DNA from: an uncultured Fretibacterium sp.
GTDB taxonomy: Bacteria > Synergistota > Synergistia > Synergistales > Aminobacteriaceae
Reading direction: 5' to 3'
NCBI GenBank assembly: GCA_946186205.1
Contig: CAMHMH010000001.1
Span: 764,968 to 828,967 of the forward strand
Length of the DNA: 64,000 nt
Position numbers and translations under genes: made by a program. The notes below the pieces were generated by a model. That model saw only the letters and a program-made list of their open reading frames with translations. It searched no databases and had not been told where the DNA came from. Positions 36,651 to 44,739 of the stretch are shown in pieces (within the stretch, counting starts at the first letter, position 1; each line of letters begins with the position of its first letter).

Positions 36651-37232
36651 ATGAATGAACGCATGAAGATGACAGCGGGGGAAATGTACAATCCTGCCGA
36701 TGAAGAACTGTACATGCTGAGGACGAAAGCTCACAGGCTCTGCATGATGTACAACGCTCTTTATGACACAGACGAGGAGGAACGCTACAAGATTCTGCGC
36801 GAGCTTCTGCCGTATTCAGATCACGAGGCATACTTTCAGGGGCAAATATTTTTCGACTACGGAATAAATATACATATCGGGAAAAACTTTTACGCGAATT
36901 TCGGAACAACGATTCTTGACGTATGCCCGGTAACAATCGGCGATAATGTCATGCTCGGAACATATGTATCACTCGTAACTCCGATGCACCCGTTCAGATG
37001 GCAGGAACGGAACATTAAGACGGACGAAGCCGGGAATCTCTTTGCTCTTGAGTACGGCAAACCTATAACGATTGGCAGCAACTGCTGGATAGCCTCAAAC
37101 GTAACTGTAATCGGAGGGGTAACGATCGGCGAGGGCTGTGTGATCGGAGCGGGAAGCGTTGTAACGAGGGACATACCTGCGGGAGTTTTGGCCGCCGGGA
37201 ATCCGTGCAGAGTCATAAAATCGATTGAGTGA
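36651..37232 (+). CDS. Maltose/galactoside O-acetyltransferase-like protein (LbH fold)
   Basis: 193 residues from the ATG at 36651 (AGAAGGTGA 8 bases upstream; frame open 19 codons further). N-terminal maltose acetyltransferase helix (MTAGEMYNPADEELYMLR) then a left-handed beta-helix of hexapeptides ending in IGSNCWIASNVTVIGGVTIG and VIGAGSVVTRDIPAGVLAAG. The catalytic histidine lies in SLVTPMHPFRW. It acetylates a sugar hydroxyl from acetyl-CoA, possibly for detoxification or surface polysaccharides. Confidence 0.93.
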   Translation: MNERMKMTAGEMYNPADEELYMLRTKAHRLCMMYNALYDTDEEERYKILRELLPYSDHEAYFQGQIFFDYGINIHIGKNFYANFGTTILDVCPVTIGDNVMLGTYVSLVTPMHPFRWQERNIKTDEAGNLFALEYGKPITIGSNCWIASNVTVIGGVTIGEGCVIGAGSVVTRDIPAGVLAAGNPCRVIKSIE

Positions 37233-37238
37233 AAAAAT

Positions 37239-37275
37239 GACCTCCCTTTGCGTTAGGGAGGCCGTTAATTTTTTG
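37239..37275. terminator. Bidirectional terminator between acetyltransferase and ispG
   Basis: CCTCCCT-TTGCGTT-AGGGAGG, a seven-pair stem. The minus strand continues with TCATTTTTTC and the plus strand with CCGTTAATTTTTTG. It serves the two convergent genes. Confidence 0.8.
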
Positions 37276-37277
37276 TG

Positions 37278-38318
37278 CTACATTTTCAGGAAATCCGGCA
37301 AAACTTTCTCAAGCTCATCAAACGGATATTCCCCGCATGATTTACCCTCACGGAACAATACCGCCCCGCTTGGAGTCCCTGCGATTCCGAACTGCGCATG
37401 CCTCGCTTCTTTCGGGCCGTTGACCTCGCACCCCATCACAGCAACCGACACGCCGTCAGGAAGATTCGCTAACATAGGCTCAACAATCTTCACGAGATTC
37501 ATGACATCAGCGCGCCTTCTTCCGCAAGTGGGACAAGAGATCAGATTCACTCCGCGAGTCCGAAGCTCTAACGCCTTCAGAATCTCATAGCCGACTCGCA
37601 CTTCCCTTTCAGGCTCATCCGTCAATGACACGCGCAAAGTATCACCGATTCCCCTCATCAATAACGCCGAAATACACGCAGTGCCCTTCACGACTCCTCC
37701 GTCGCCCGGCCCTGCCTCAGTGAGTCCAATGTGCATTGGGAAATCAGGATATGCCGACGCGATAAGCTCATTTGCCCGGACGCATTCAGGAACGCTTGAG
37801 GATTTCGCCGACAAAATTATGTCCGTGAAATTGTGACTCAGCAATAATTCTGCCTGCTCGCGCACAGCAATGAAGAGAGCTTCTGCCCTGTCGCCTTTTG
37901 CCGCGTCAAGCTGGGACTGTGATACGCTTCCTCCGTTCGCGCCGATTCGAATCACAACGCCTGAATCTTTCGCGCATGATATTACGTCATTGAGCCGGGA
38001 CAAAGGCATGTTGCCGGGATTGATTCTGATTGCCTTGCAGCCGGACTCCATCGCAAGAATCGCTAATGCAGGGTCAAAATGAATATCCGCCATAATCACG
38101 AGCCGAGTCGACTCAACGAGAGCTTTCAGATCCGGGGCATATTTCGCGTGAGGAAGAGCAGCCCTCGCCATCTCGCACCCGGACTTTATGAGCCTCTCAC
38201 ACTGTGCTGTGCATTCGTCGCGTTTGTCGAGGGAAATTTTCAGCATGCTTTCGACTCGCACGGGAGCATTTCCGCCGATTGTGAGTCCGTTAATGTTTAC
38301 TTGTCGTTTGCTGTTCAT
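37278..38318 (-). CDS. ispG: 4-hydroxy-3-methylbut-2-enyl-diphosphate synthase (IspG)
   Basis: Iron-sulfur enzyme of the non-mevalonate (MEP) isoprenoid pathway. 346 residues: VNINGLTIGGNAPVRVESML at the N-terminus, a TIM barrel (IMADIHFDPALAI, IRINPGNM), and C-terminal cluster ligands in LISCPTCGRRR and VAVMGCEVNGPKEA. All three cysteines and the E are kept. Immediately downstream of rseP (3-base gap), the common dxr-rseP-ispG type order without dxr in view. Confidence 0.95.
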   Translation of the reverse strand: MNSKRQVNINGLTIGGNAPVRVESMLKISLDKRDECTAQCERLIKSGCEMARAALPHAKYAPDLKALVESTRLVIMADIHFDPALAILAMESGCKAIRINPGNMPLSRLNDVISCAKDSGVVIRIGANGGSVSQSQLDAAKGDRAEALFIAVREQAELLLSHNFTDIILSAKSSSVPECVRANELIASAYPDFPMHIGLTEAGPGDGGVVKGTACISALLMRGIGDTLRVSLTDEPEREVRVGYEILKALELRTRGVNLISCPTCGRRRADVMNLVKIVEPMLANLPDGVSVAVMGCEVNGPKEARHAQFGIAGTPSGAVLFREGKSCGEYPFDELEKVLPDFLKM

Positions 38319-38321
38319 GGC

Positions 38322-39362
38322 CTAATGAGTGAGAAACAAATTGTAGACATCCTTGCACGTAACAAGAATCATCAGCGAAATCAACACGACAAATCCCGCT
38401 GTGTGAATCCAGTTCTCGACCTTCTCAGGAAGTCTTCTGCGCAATACTATCTCAAGCACAACGAACAAGAGCCGCCCTCCGTCAAGCGCAGGAATGGGAA
38501 AAAGATTCAGTATTCCGAGATTAAGAGCGATGATTGATATGAAGGAAATGAATCCCCACAAGCCCGACTGTAAAGCATGGCCGGACATTGAAGCGATGCC
38601 GACGGGGCCGGTTACGTCTGCTTCCTGATAGCCCATGACTAACTCAGCGAGTCCGCGAAGCATCATCAATGTCATTCTGTAGATATAGCCCGCAGAGTTC
38701 CTGAAAGCCATGAAGATTCCGTAACGCACATATGACGGTGATACGCCTAACATGGGGCGGCCGTATTCCTCATTGTTTGGTATGCTGACGGTTAATGATA
38801 ATGTTTCGTTGCCTCGTTTGACTGTGAGTGAGACTGACTCATTTTTGGCGGCTTCGACTCGAATCTTCTCTGACATTTCGCGCCATCTTGTTACTGACTC
38901 GCCGTTGACTTTCTGAATCTCATCGCCGACTCTGAGTCCTGCAATTTCTGACGGGAAACCGGGCATAATCTCGCCGATTTTTGTGCTGTCCATGTCGAGA
39001 ATGCCATTGCCCCAGAGATATAACGCCATCAGCAAGACAGCAAGAAGAATGTTGAACGCCGAGCCGTTAAGGAGGATGAGGAATCTTTTCCACGCTGATT
39101 GTTCGTTGAAGCCTTTGCCGGGGATAACTTTCTCGCCGTCGTCCTCTTCATTCATTCCCGCGAGTCTGCAGAAGCCCCCGACAGGAAACGCGCGCAATGA
39201 CCATAACATTCCGTTTTTGTCCCGGTGCTGAAGGAGAGCCGGCCCCATTCCGAACGCGAACTCGTGAACCTGAACGCCTAAAATTTTTGCGGTGATGTAG
39301 TGTCCGTATTCATGTACGACAACGCAGACTGCTATAACGATTACGAAAGCTATAACGCTCAT
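38322..39362 (-). CDS. rseP: Site-2 intramembrane metalloprotease RseP
   Basis: Inner-membrane zinc protease of envelope stress signalling. From ATG 39362 about 346 residues: AFVIVIAVCVVVHEYGHYIT (HExxH active site as HEYGH), EFAFGMGPALLQ, a PDZ domain (~105-185: IMPGFPSEIAGLRVGDEIQKV) and the C-terminal motif NLFPIPALDGGRLLF (the second active-site aspartate). A TTG at 39374 with GGGAG 10 bases upstream is an alternative start. The open frame extends further upstream into the preceding gene, but those codons do not look like protein. Confidence 0.9.
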   Translation of the reverse strand: MSVIAFVIVIAVCVVVHEYGHYITAKILGVQVHEFAFGMGPALLQHRDKNGMLWSLRAFPVGGFCRLAGMNEEDDGEKVIPGKGFNEQSAWKRFLILLNGSAFNILLAVLLMALYLWGNGILDMDSTKIGEIMPGFPSEIAGLRVGDEIQKVNGESVTRWREMSEKIRVEAAKNESVSLTVKRGNETLSLTVSIPNNEEYGRPMLGVSPSYVRYGIFMAFRNSAGYIYRMTLMMLRGLAELVMGYQEADVTGPVGIASMSGHALQSGLWGFISFISIIALNLGILNLFPIPALDGGRLLFVVLEIVLRRRLPEKVENWIHTAGFVVLISLMILVTCKDVYNLFLTH

Positions 39363-39427
39363 AAGCAAATGCAAGCTGTATACACTCCCTAATTCTTTAT
39401 GGAAATTTTCACATAGTATACAGCAAA

Positions 39428-40486
39428 TTATTTTCTGCGCGGCTTGTGGATGTGGAGAAACACAAGACATCTTTTGATGAATGTTTTCAGCTTCTGCTTC
39501 AATGAATGCTTTGACTTAGTATAGTAGATGCCCGAGTATTTCTTGATGTAATTCACGAGCTTGGAATAAGTATTGCTGTTACGCTTGACAGGTGCTTTAT
39601 ACATGGCATCCACAGCACAGAGGTAAAAATTTGCTTCGATTTGTTCTGAAGCTCTTTTCGGGAGATCTTTGCGGGCATAAATTTTTTCCAGGGCGTAAAG
39701 CTCGCGGTGGTATCCGTCTTCTGTGTAAATTTTAGCGGAGTCTCTGGTCAGCCCTTCATTTTCATGCTGAACATAACAGTACAGCCAGTAATCAATATAG
39801 CAGACTTTGACATTCTTCCTGCTGAGTATAATATTAATGAACCAGTCAACATCTTCACAGTAGTGCAGGTTTTCATCAAAGCGTATATCTCCTATAAATT
39901 CGCGGCTCAAGGCTTTGTTGTGGGTGAAGCCTCCGACTTTGTTGCTTTCAAGAATCCTTACGCATAATTCCTCGCCGTCAGAAATTTCAGCGTCATCACT
40001 CTTCATATCCTGAGCATCGTATACGGGGAAACCTTCTGCCGGAATATTCATGCTTGTGTAGTGCCGGAACACGATCGCATCAGGCCGGCCTAGTACCTCT
40101 ATTGCTTTTGACAGCACGGAAACCAGACAAGGGGAGGCGTAATCATCAGAATCACAGAACGTGATATATTTGCCTCTGCACTGAGCGAGCGCGATATTCC
40201 GGGCATGTCCCGGCCCGCGGTTTTCGGTGTGGGTTACGTGTATGAAGGGATATTTGTCGGCATAGGAGTCGCAGATTTCCCCGCTGCTGTCTGTTGAACC
40301 GTCATCGGTGATGATTATCTCGTAATTTCGTTCGGGGATTTCCTGATTTATGAGGCTGTCGAGGCATTTGGCTAAATACTTCTCTGTGTTGTATACGGGG
40401 ATTATGATACTTATTTCCGGCCATGAGTTATGGCTGTCGGCTGTCGGCTGTCGGCTGATTGTAGCGATATTATCCGGCATTGTCAA
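39428..40486 (-). CDS. Family 2 glycosyltransferase
   Basis: 352 residues with the GT-A nucleotide-sugar fold: ISIIIPVYNTEKYLAKCLDS, YEIIITDDGSTDSSGEI (DDGS), GPGHARNIALAQCRGKYITF and CDSDDYASPCL (DxD). The C-terminal end is basic (KQKLKTFIKRCLVFLHIHKP). It likely adds a sugar to a cell-surface glycan. Near its start the DNA has the short direct repeat GGCTGTC x3 (40432-40453), giving an unusual N-terminal SRQPTADSH region; codons 1-15 may be non-homologous. Confidence 0.9.
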   Translation of the reverse strand: MTMPDNIATISRQPTADSHNSWPEISIIIPVYNTEKYLAKCLDSLINQEIPERNYEIIITDDGSTDSSGEICDSYADKYPFIHVTHTENRGPGHARNIALAQCRGKYITFCDSDDYASPCLVSVLSKAIEVLGRPDAIVFRHYTSMNIPAEGFPVYDAQDMKSDDAEISDGEELCVRILESNKVGGFTHNKALSREFIGDIRFDENLHYCEDVDWFINIILSRKNVKVCYIDYWLYCYVQHENEGLTRDSAKIYTEDGYHRELYALEKIYARKDLPKRASEQIEANFYLCAVDAMYKAPVKRNSNTYSKLVNYIKKYSGIYYTKSKHSLKQKLKTFIKRCLVFLHIHKPRRK

Positions 40487-40522
40487 TTATTCCTTTCATG
40501 TGATTATTGTGATGGAAGTATA

Positions 40523-40604
40523 AAAACAGGCTGAGTCCCATTGCGCTACGTCCGAAACGCCCCCTGACCCGAAATCAGGTGCGCACATCATGACTCAAAA
40601 CCTG
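40523..40604 (-). ncRNA. Candidate structured RNA in the leader of the glycosyltransferase gene
   Basis: The 135-base gap between patB-like and glycosyltransferase genes folds on the minus strand into a compact three-way arrangement. Outer stem: CAGG + TGAGTC (40604-40592) with GACTCA + CCTG (40537-40527). Second stem: TGCGC (40585-40581) with GCGCA (40546-40542). Two inner hairpins: CCTGA/TCAGG (40579-40563) and CGT/ACG around TTCGG (40559-40549). A TTTTTA run follows immediately. No known class recognised. It could be a regulatory leader, a small RNA or an elaborate terminator of the upstream gene. Confidence 0.5.
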
Positions 40605-40621
40605 CTGACGGAAATTATACT

Positions 40622-41812
40622 TTACCTTGCGTGCTTTGTGTATACTTCCTTCATTCGACTCAGCGCGTCATGTATATATCTCTCAGGGCAGGCGATATTC
40701 CACCGCTCGAAGCATTCACCCTGCCCGCCGAAAATATATCCCTCGTCAAAGAACAATCTCGCCTCCTCGTGATTCACTCGCTCTAATTCCTCATGGCCGA
40801 GTCCGAGTCCCCTCATGTCGAGCCAAAGCAAATATGTTCCCTCAAGGTCAAACACTTTCACCGCAGGAAGCTCCCTCGCAATGAAGTCCGCAATGATCCT
40901 CCTGTTGCCGTCAATCACGCTCAGACATTCATCGAGCCATTCACCGCAATGTTTATAGCCAGCTTCACACGCAGTATAGCCGAGTATGTTGCACTTGGGA
41001 TTCGGATTCGACAGCTTGAGAGACGCAAAATATTTTTCACGCAATGACTCATCAGGGACAAATATATTTGATGTCTGAAGCCCGGCAATGTTGAATGTCT
41101 TGCTAGGAGCGGTAAGCACGAGGCAGTTATTCGCAAACTCATCACAGATTGAAGCGTAAACCGTATGAACATGCCCCGGCATTATCAGGTCAAAATGAAT
41201 CTCATCCGACACGACAAGAACATTATGCTTCAGGCAGATATTACCGATCCGAGTCAGCTCATCGCGAGTCCAGACTCTTCCGACGGGGTTATGAGGGCTG
41301 CAAAGGATTAACATCTTCACATTAGGGTCTGAGGCTTTGCGCTCCATGTCGTCAAAATCTATCTCATAGCGAGTCCCCGTATTAATCAGCGGATTTGCGA
41401 CTAGCTTGCGGCCTGTTGTGTTCACGGCCATGTACATTGGGTAGTACACGGGAGTCATTAACATTATGCCGTCGCCCTCGTTCGTGAACGTCAGAACCGC
41501 CCGGAAGAACGCATCAACGACTCCGCTTGAAGGCAATATCCATTCGGGTTTAGCGTCCCATTTGCGGCGGACTCTCATCCATTCGCAGACTGTTGAAAGA
41601 TATTCGCTCGTTGGATTCTCGTAGCCCATTATTGACTCGTCGAGCTGTCGTTTTATCGCGCTCACAATTTCCGGCGGGGTAACAAATTCCATGTCAGCAA
41701 CTGAAAACGGAATTATGTCATCTGACTCACTAACTCCGAATCGTTTCAGCTCGTTCCATTTTCCCGAACCAGAATTGAATCTCTTGTGTACTGTCTCAAA
41801 GTCATATTTCAT
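40622..41812 (-). CDS. PLP-dependent aminotransferase, MalY/PatB (cystathionine beta-lyase) type
   Basis: 396 residues from ATG 41812 (AAGGGAG 8 bases upstream; frame open 6 codons more). Fold type I motifs: MEFVTPPEIVSAIKRQLDE, GVVDAFFRAVLTF, LILCSPHNPVGRVWTRDEL, VVSDEIHFDLI and the PLP lysine in VLTAPSKTFNIAGLQTSN. Such MalY/PatB enzymes have C-S lyase activity on cystathionine or cysteine. Which substrate cannot be read here. Confidence 0.92.
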   Translation of the reverse strand: MKYDFETVHKRFNSGSGKWNELKRFGVSESDDIIPFSVADMEFVTPPEIVSAIKRQLDESIMGYENPTSEYLSTVCEWMRVRRKWDAKPEWILPSSGVVDAFFRAVLTFTNEGDGIMLMTPVYYPMYMAVNTTGRKLVANPLINTGTRYEIDFDDMERKASDPNVKMLILCSPHNPVGRVWTRDELTRIGNICLKHNVLVVSDEIHFDLIMPGHVHTVYASICDEFANNCLVLTAPSKTFNIAGLQTSNIFVPDESLREKYFASLKLSNPNPKCNILGYTACEAGYKHCGEWLDECLSVIDGNRRIIADFIARELPAVKVFDLEGTYLLWLDMRGLGLGHEELERVNHEEARLFFDEGYIFGGQGECFERWNIACPERYIHDALSRMKEVYTKHAR

Positions 41813-41826
41813 TCTAAAAGCTCCCT

Positions 41827-42627
41827 TCATAGTGTGATGGTCTCGAAATCATCAGGCACGTATAAATTTCCCGAATAATATTGCCTCCCTTCAGCCGTAT
41901 AACGTTCCTTCCTGTGCGCTAAGTCTGAGTCCTCAGTGTGATATAGCAGCAAGTTTTTGACTCCGAGTCTCTGCGCGGTAATGCTCGCGTCTTTCACGGT
42001 TGAATGATGCTTGCCGTATGGGTCAAATATTCCTGCGTCCGAGCAAAGGCAAAATGATTCGTGCATAAGCCATTCACAGCCCCGAACATATTCATAGCTC
42101 GACTCGTGGCATGGCTCATCACCGCAGAAGGCTAATTTTTTCCCGCTGTCATAATCCATAATGAAGCCGTATTGTTTTGTGCGCGATGAATTTACGTCAA
42201 AAATTTTCACGTCATGGCCGATAATGCTGCGTGTCTCGTTTTTGCTGACGGTGATTAAGTGAATGCGTTTGTGAACATAATCATACTGGTACGGCAGAAG
42301 AAACTTCCGGCAAATCTCATCAGTCAGTTCTATAACTTCATCATGAGAATATATATTCATGTCGCCGTCAAAGCGTCCCTTGTCCATGAGCTGAGCTGTG
42401 ATTCTGATTACCCATATTGCACCGAGTATGTGATCTATGTGCGAGTGTGAGATAAATACATCGTGAATTTCCGGGAGCGAGTAGCCCGCGTGCTTTATGT
42501 GATGAAGAATCGTATTGCCTCCGCCGGTGTCAACAAGAAAATTTTTCCCGCTGTCATCAAGAATGAAGCATGTGTTGTAGCATTCTGTAACAAGTGCGTT
42601 TCCAGTGCCAAGCATAACAAGTTTCAT
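41827..42627 (-). CDS. MBL-fold hydrolase (RNase Z-like)
   Basis: 266 residues from the ATG 42627 (GGGAG upstream, ATGA overlap with yigZ). Metallo-beta-lactamase motifs: MLGTGNALVTECYNT, FLVDTGGG, the HxHxDH signature ISHSHIDHILGAIW, and later histidines (LAFCGDEPCHESS, WLMHESF, LLLYHTED). Related to RNase Z/ElaC but with a different central loop, so tRNA maturation is unlikely; more probably a small-molecule or phosphodiester hydrolase. Confidence 0.88.
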   Translation of the reverse strand: MKLVMLGTGNALVTECYNTCFILDDSGKNFLVDTGGGNTILHHIKHAGYSLPEIHDVFISHSHIDHILGAIWVIRITAQLMDKGRFDGDMNIYSHDEVIELTDEICRKFLLPYQYDYVHKRIHLITVSKNETRSIIGHDVKIFDVNSSRTKQYGFIMDYDSGKKLAFCGDEPCHESSYEYVRGCEWLMHESFCLCSDAGIFDPYGKHHSTVKDASITAQRLGVKNLLLYHTEDSDLAHRKERYTAEGRQYYSGNLYVPDDFETITL

Positions 42628-43238
42628 GATATTTTCTCCCATTCCGAAATAATTCCCCGCGCTTTAAGCTCGTCAAGAATACCCGACAATCTTTCACATT
42701 CATCTTCAGGAACATCACATATCACGCTCACGCCTTCCGCATAATTCCATCTGAGACTCACAGCTCCGGCACCTTCAAGCAACCGCGTAACATTTCCGAC
42801 AGAGTTATAGCTCATTGAGACTCGTATTGTTACCGTTGCGACTCTCTCGACATTCCCGCAAAGCTCAAGCGCATTCATCGCCGTATCTCCGTAAGCGTCA
42901 ATCAAGCCTCTTACGCCTAACTTGACTCCGCCGTAATATCTCGTAACAATCACAATCACATTCACGAGTCCCGAATGCTTTATTGCGTTGAGTATTGGCC
43001 GTCCTGCTGTCCCGGATGGCTCGCCGTCATCTGAGCTATACTCCGTTCCGTCAGAAAGAATATACGCCCGGCAGTTGTGAGTCGCGTCCCTGTGCCGTGA
43101 GATTACGTCAGCAAGAATGACTCGCGCTTCCTGTTCGTCATGGCATGGGCGAGCTTCAGCGATAAATACCGAGCGTTTTATTTTCTGTTCGTACTGCGAT
43201 GACTTTTCCGGCTCTCTATACGCATTCGGCCCAGGCAT
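42624..43238 (-). CDS. YigZ/IMPACT family protein
   Basis: 204 residues with UPF0029 N-terminal sequence: RSVFIAEARPCHDEQEARVI, HNCRAYILSDGTEYSSDDGEPSG, GRPILNAIKHSGLVNVIVIV, RYYGGVKLGVRGLIDAYG. These highly conserved motifs define the IMPACT/YigZ fold; its biochemical role in bacteria is not settled. It overlaps the HIT gene by 23 bases and the MBL gene by 4. Confidence 0.93.
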   Translation of the reverse strand: MPGPNAYREPEKSSQYEQKIKRSVFIAEARPCHDEQEARVILADVISRHRDATHNCRAYILSDGTEYSSDDGEPSGTAGRPILNAIKHSGLVNVIVIVTRYYGGVKLGVRGLIDAYGDTAMNALELCGNVERVATVTIRVSMSYNSVGNVTRLLEGAGAVSLRWNYAEGVSVICDVPEDECERLSGILDELKARGIISEWEKIS

Positions 43239-43701
43239 CTTTTATCCTTCGCCATGAGTTTGCGATTGCGTCAGATATGACTCTCGTCTCGCCTAATACG
43301 GGCATGAAGTTATTGTCCCCGTTCCATCTCGGGACTATGTGCCTGTGAAGATGACCGTCAACACCCGCGCCCGCTGTGCGTCCCAAGTTAATGCCCATGT
43401 TGAAGCCGTCCGGGTGCATCACGGTTTTGAGGACTCGAACCGCTTTTGACGTAAGCGAGTGCATTTCGAGAGCTTCCGAGTCAGTGAGAGACTCATAAAC
43501 ATTCGTATGACGATAGGGAATCACCATCATATGACCGGGGTTATACGGGTAAAGATTCATGATGACGAAGCATGACTCGCCCCTGTGAACAATAAAATGC
43601 TCATCATCTTTGTGTTCAGCCGGGAAATCACAGAAGATACACCCTTCGTGCTTGGGTGCCTCAATGTATGACATTCTCCATGACGCATAAAGCTGCTGCA
43701 T
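43216..43701 (-). CDS. HIT-family nucleotide hydrolase/transferase
   Basis: 161 residues with CIFCDFPAEHKDDEHFIVH (zinc-type CxxC), VIMNLYPYNPGHMMVIPYRH and the triad GVDGHLHRHIVPRW (HxHxH, central histidine nucleophile). HIT proteins act on dinucleoside polyphosphates or AMP-conjugates. AP4A-phosphorylase-like in length and motifs. A few leading residues (MQQLYASWRMSY) include the homologous start (...SW...). Confidence 0.92.
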   Translation of the reverse strand: MQQLYASWRMSYIEAPKHEGCIFCDFPAEHKDDEHFIVHRGESCFVIMNLYPYNPGHMMVIPYRHTNVYESLTDSEALEMHSLTSKAVRVLKTVMHPDGFNMGINLGRTAGAGVDGHLHRHIVPRWNGDNNFMPVLGETRVISDAIANSWRRIKDAWAECV

Positions 43702-43738
43702 GATGAAGCCTCCTTTGTGTTTTGTGTGAATGCTGAGA

Positions 43739-44284
43739 TTATACAGTATGAGTGATGCTGAAAGTACAGCCGCAGTAATTCTGACGGTAGAGTCCCAGTT
43801 CGCGCGAAATTTTCACCGAGCGTAAGAAGCCATTGTTCTTGCGCCAGATCCGGGACTCCCATTTGAGTCCGTGAGATGATGAGACTGACTCGCCGATCTC
43901 GTTTATGAGCTTCACATTTTTGTGCGGGCTTATCGTGAGAGTCGTTGACATGTACTCACAGCCGAGCCGAATCGCTTCATGCGCTGACGCTTCAAGCTGT
44001 ACAGTGAAACACTTGGCGCATCGTTTTCCGCCTTCCGGTTCACTTTCGAGTCCGTGAATTTCTTTGAGCCAATCGCCCGGCAGGTAGTCAGGAATCGTGC
44101 AGGTGATTCCGTTGTGAGCTGTTACGATTCGAATCGCATTGAGCCTCCGCAAATATTCATCAAGCGGGTGAATGTTGCTTCCGTAAAAGAATCCGTAAAC
44201 TTCCCAGCCCTCATTGAGTAGGTCAGGTATAGGAACTGTGCCGTCAGGAGCGCAGCAAATGTGAAGAAGAATTTTTTTGCTCAC
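43739..44284 (-). CDS. queH: Epoxyqueuosine reductase QueH
   Basis: Last step of queuosine synthesis (oQ to Q), non-cobalamin type. 181 residues of the DUF208 family: KKILLHICCAPDGTVPIPDL (double cysteine), EGGKRCAKCFTVQL, YMSTTLTISPHKNVKLIN and YRQNYCGCTFS with further cysteines for the iron-sulfur/metal site. It overlaps the DUF721 gene (ATGA) and complements tgt. Confidence 0.93.
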   Translation of the reverse strand: MSKKILLHICCAPDGTVPIPDLLNEGWEVYGFFYGSNIHPLDEYLRRLNAIRIVTAHNGITCTIPDYLPGDWLKEIHGLESEPEGGKRCAKCFTVQLEASAHEAIRLGCEYMSTTLTISPHKNVKLINEIGESVSSSHGLKWESRIWRKNNGFLRSVKISRELGLYRQNYCGCTFSITHTV

Positions 44285-44739
44285 AGGACGATTCTCCCCT
44301 CAAGATGCATCTTCAGGTGAGACACCGCGAAATTTATATCATCAGGCAGTGTATCAGGCGCGCCATTCATATACTGCATCAGTTTTTCTTCACTCTCAAT
44401 CACTTTCACACGCACGGGCTTTTTTGCCTCAAGTTTTTTCTCTGACTCACGCTCATTAATCCTCACAGTGAAATTTTCTCCCGCCTCATATCCCAGTCTT
44501 GAAAGACCCCGGAGAATATTGCCTCTCATGTTAGCGAGTCTGTTTCTTGCCTGGTCATTCACTGCCTCAACCGTAAGAACGTCAACGCCAAGCACGCACG
44601 GCCATGAATAACGCGCAACAGGCATTCCCACAACAGAAGGCCATGAACGTTTCAGCCTCTCTAAAATCTCAGCGCGCCTCACAGCCTGGGGAAATAATTT
44701 ACGCACGTCAAGTATGACTCTGTCGTCCTCAGTTTTCAT
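44281..44739 (-). CDS. DUF721 (DciA-like) protein
   Basis: 152 residues with a DUF721 core: ILERLKRSWPSVVGMPVARY, CVLGVDVLTVEAVNDQARNRL and IRINERE-like sequence (FTVRINERESEKKL). DciA is the ancestral loader of the DnaB helicase in bacteria without DnaC/DnaI. Neighbouring mnmG, recF and dnaN fit a replication locus. The C-terminal ~40 residues are variable. Overlaps mnmG by 11 bases and queH by 4. Confidence 0.8.
   Translation of the reverse strand: MKTEDDRVILDVRKLFPQAVRRAEILERLKRSWPSVVGMPVARYSWPCVLGVDVLTVEAVNDQARNRLANMRGNILRGLSRLGYEAGENFTVRINERESEKKLEAKKPVRVKVIESEEKLMQYMNGAPDTLPDDINFAVSHLKMHLEGRIVL

Noticed and set aside
40432..40453. Three GGCTGTC direct repeats in the start of the glycosyltransferase gene
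   Set aside because: Short in-gene microrepeat without flanking duplication; likely slippage, not a mobile or regulatory element.
40530..40560. Possible tRNA fragment (GTAGCGCAATGGGA resembles a D-arm)
   Set aside because: No acceptor stem, anticodon arm or T-arm follow; the bases are better explained by the multi-stem RNA.
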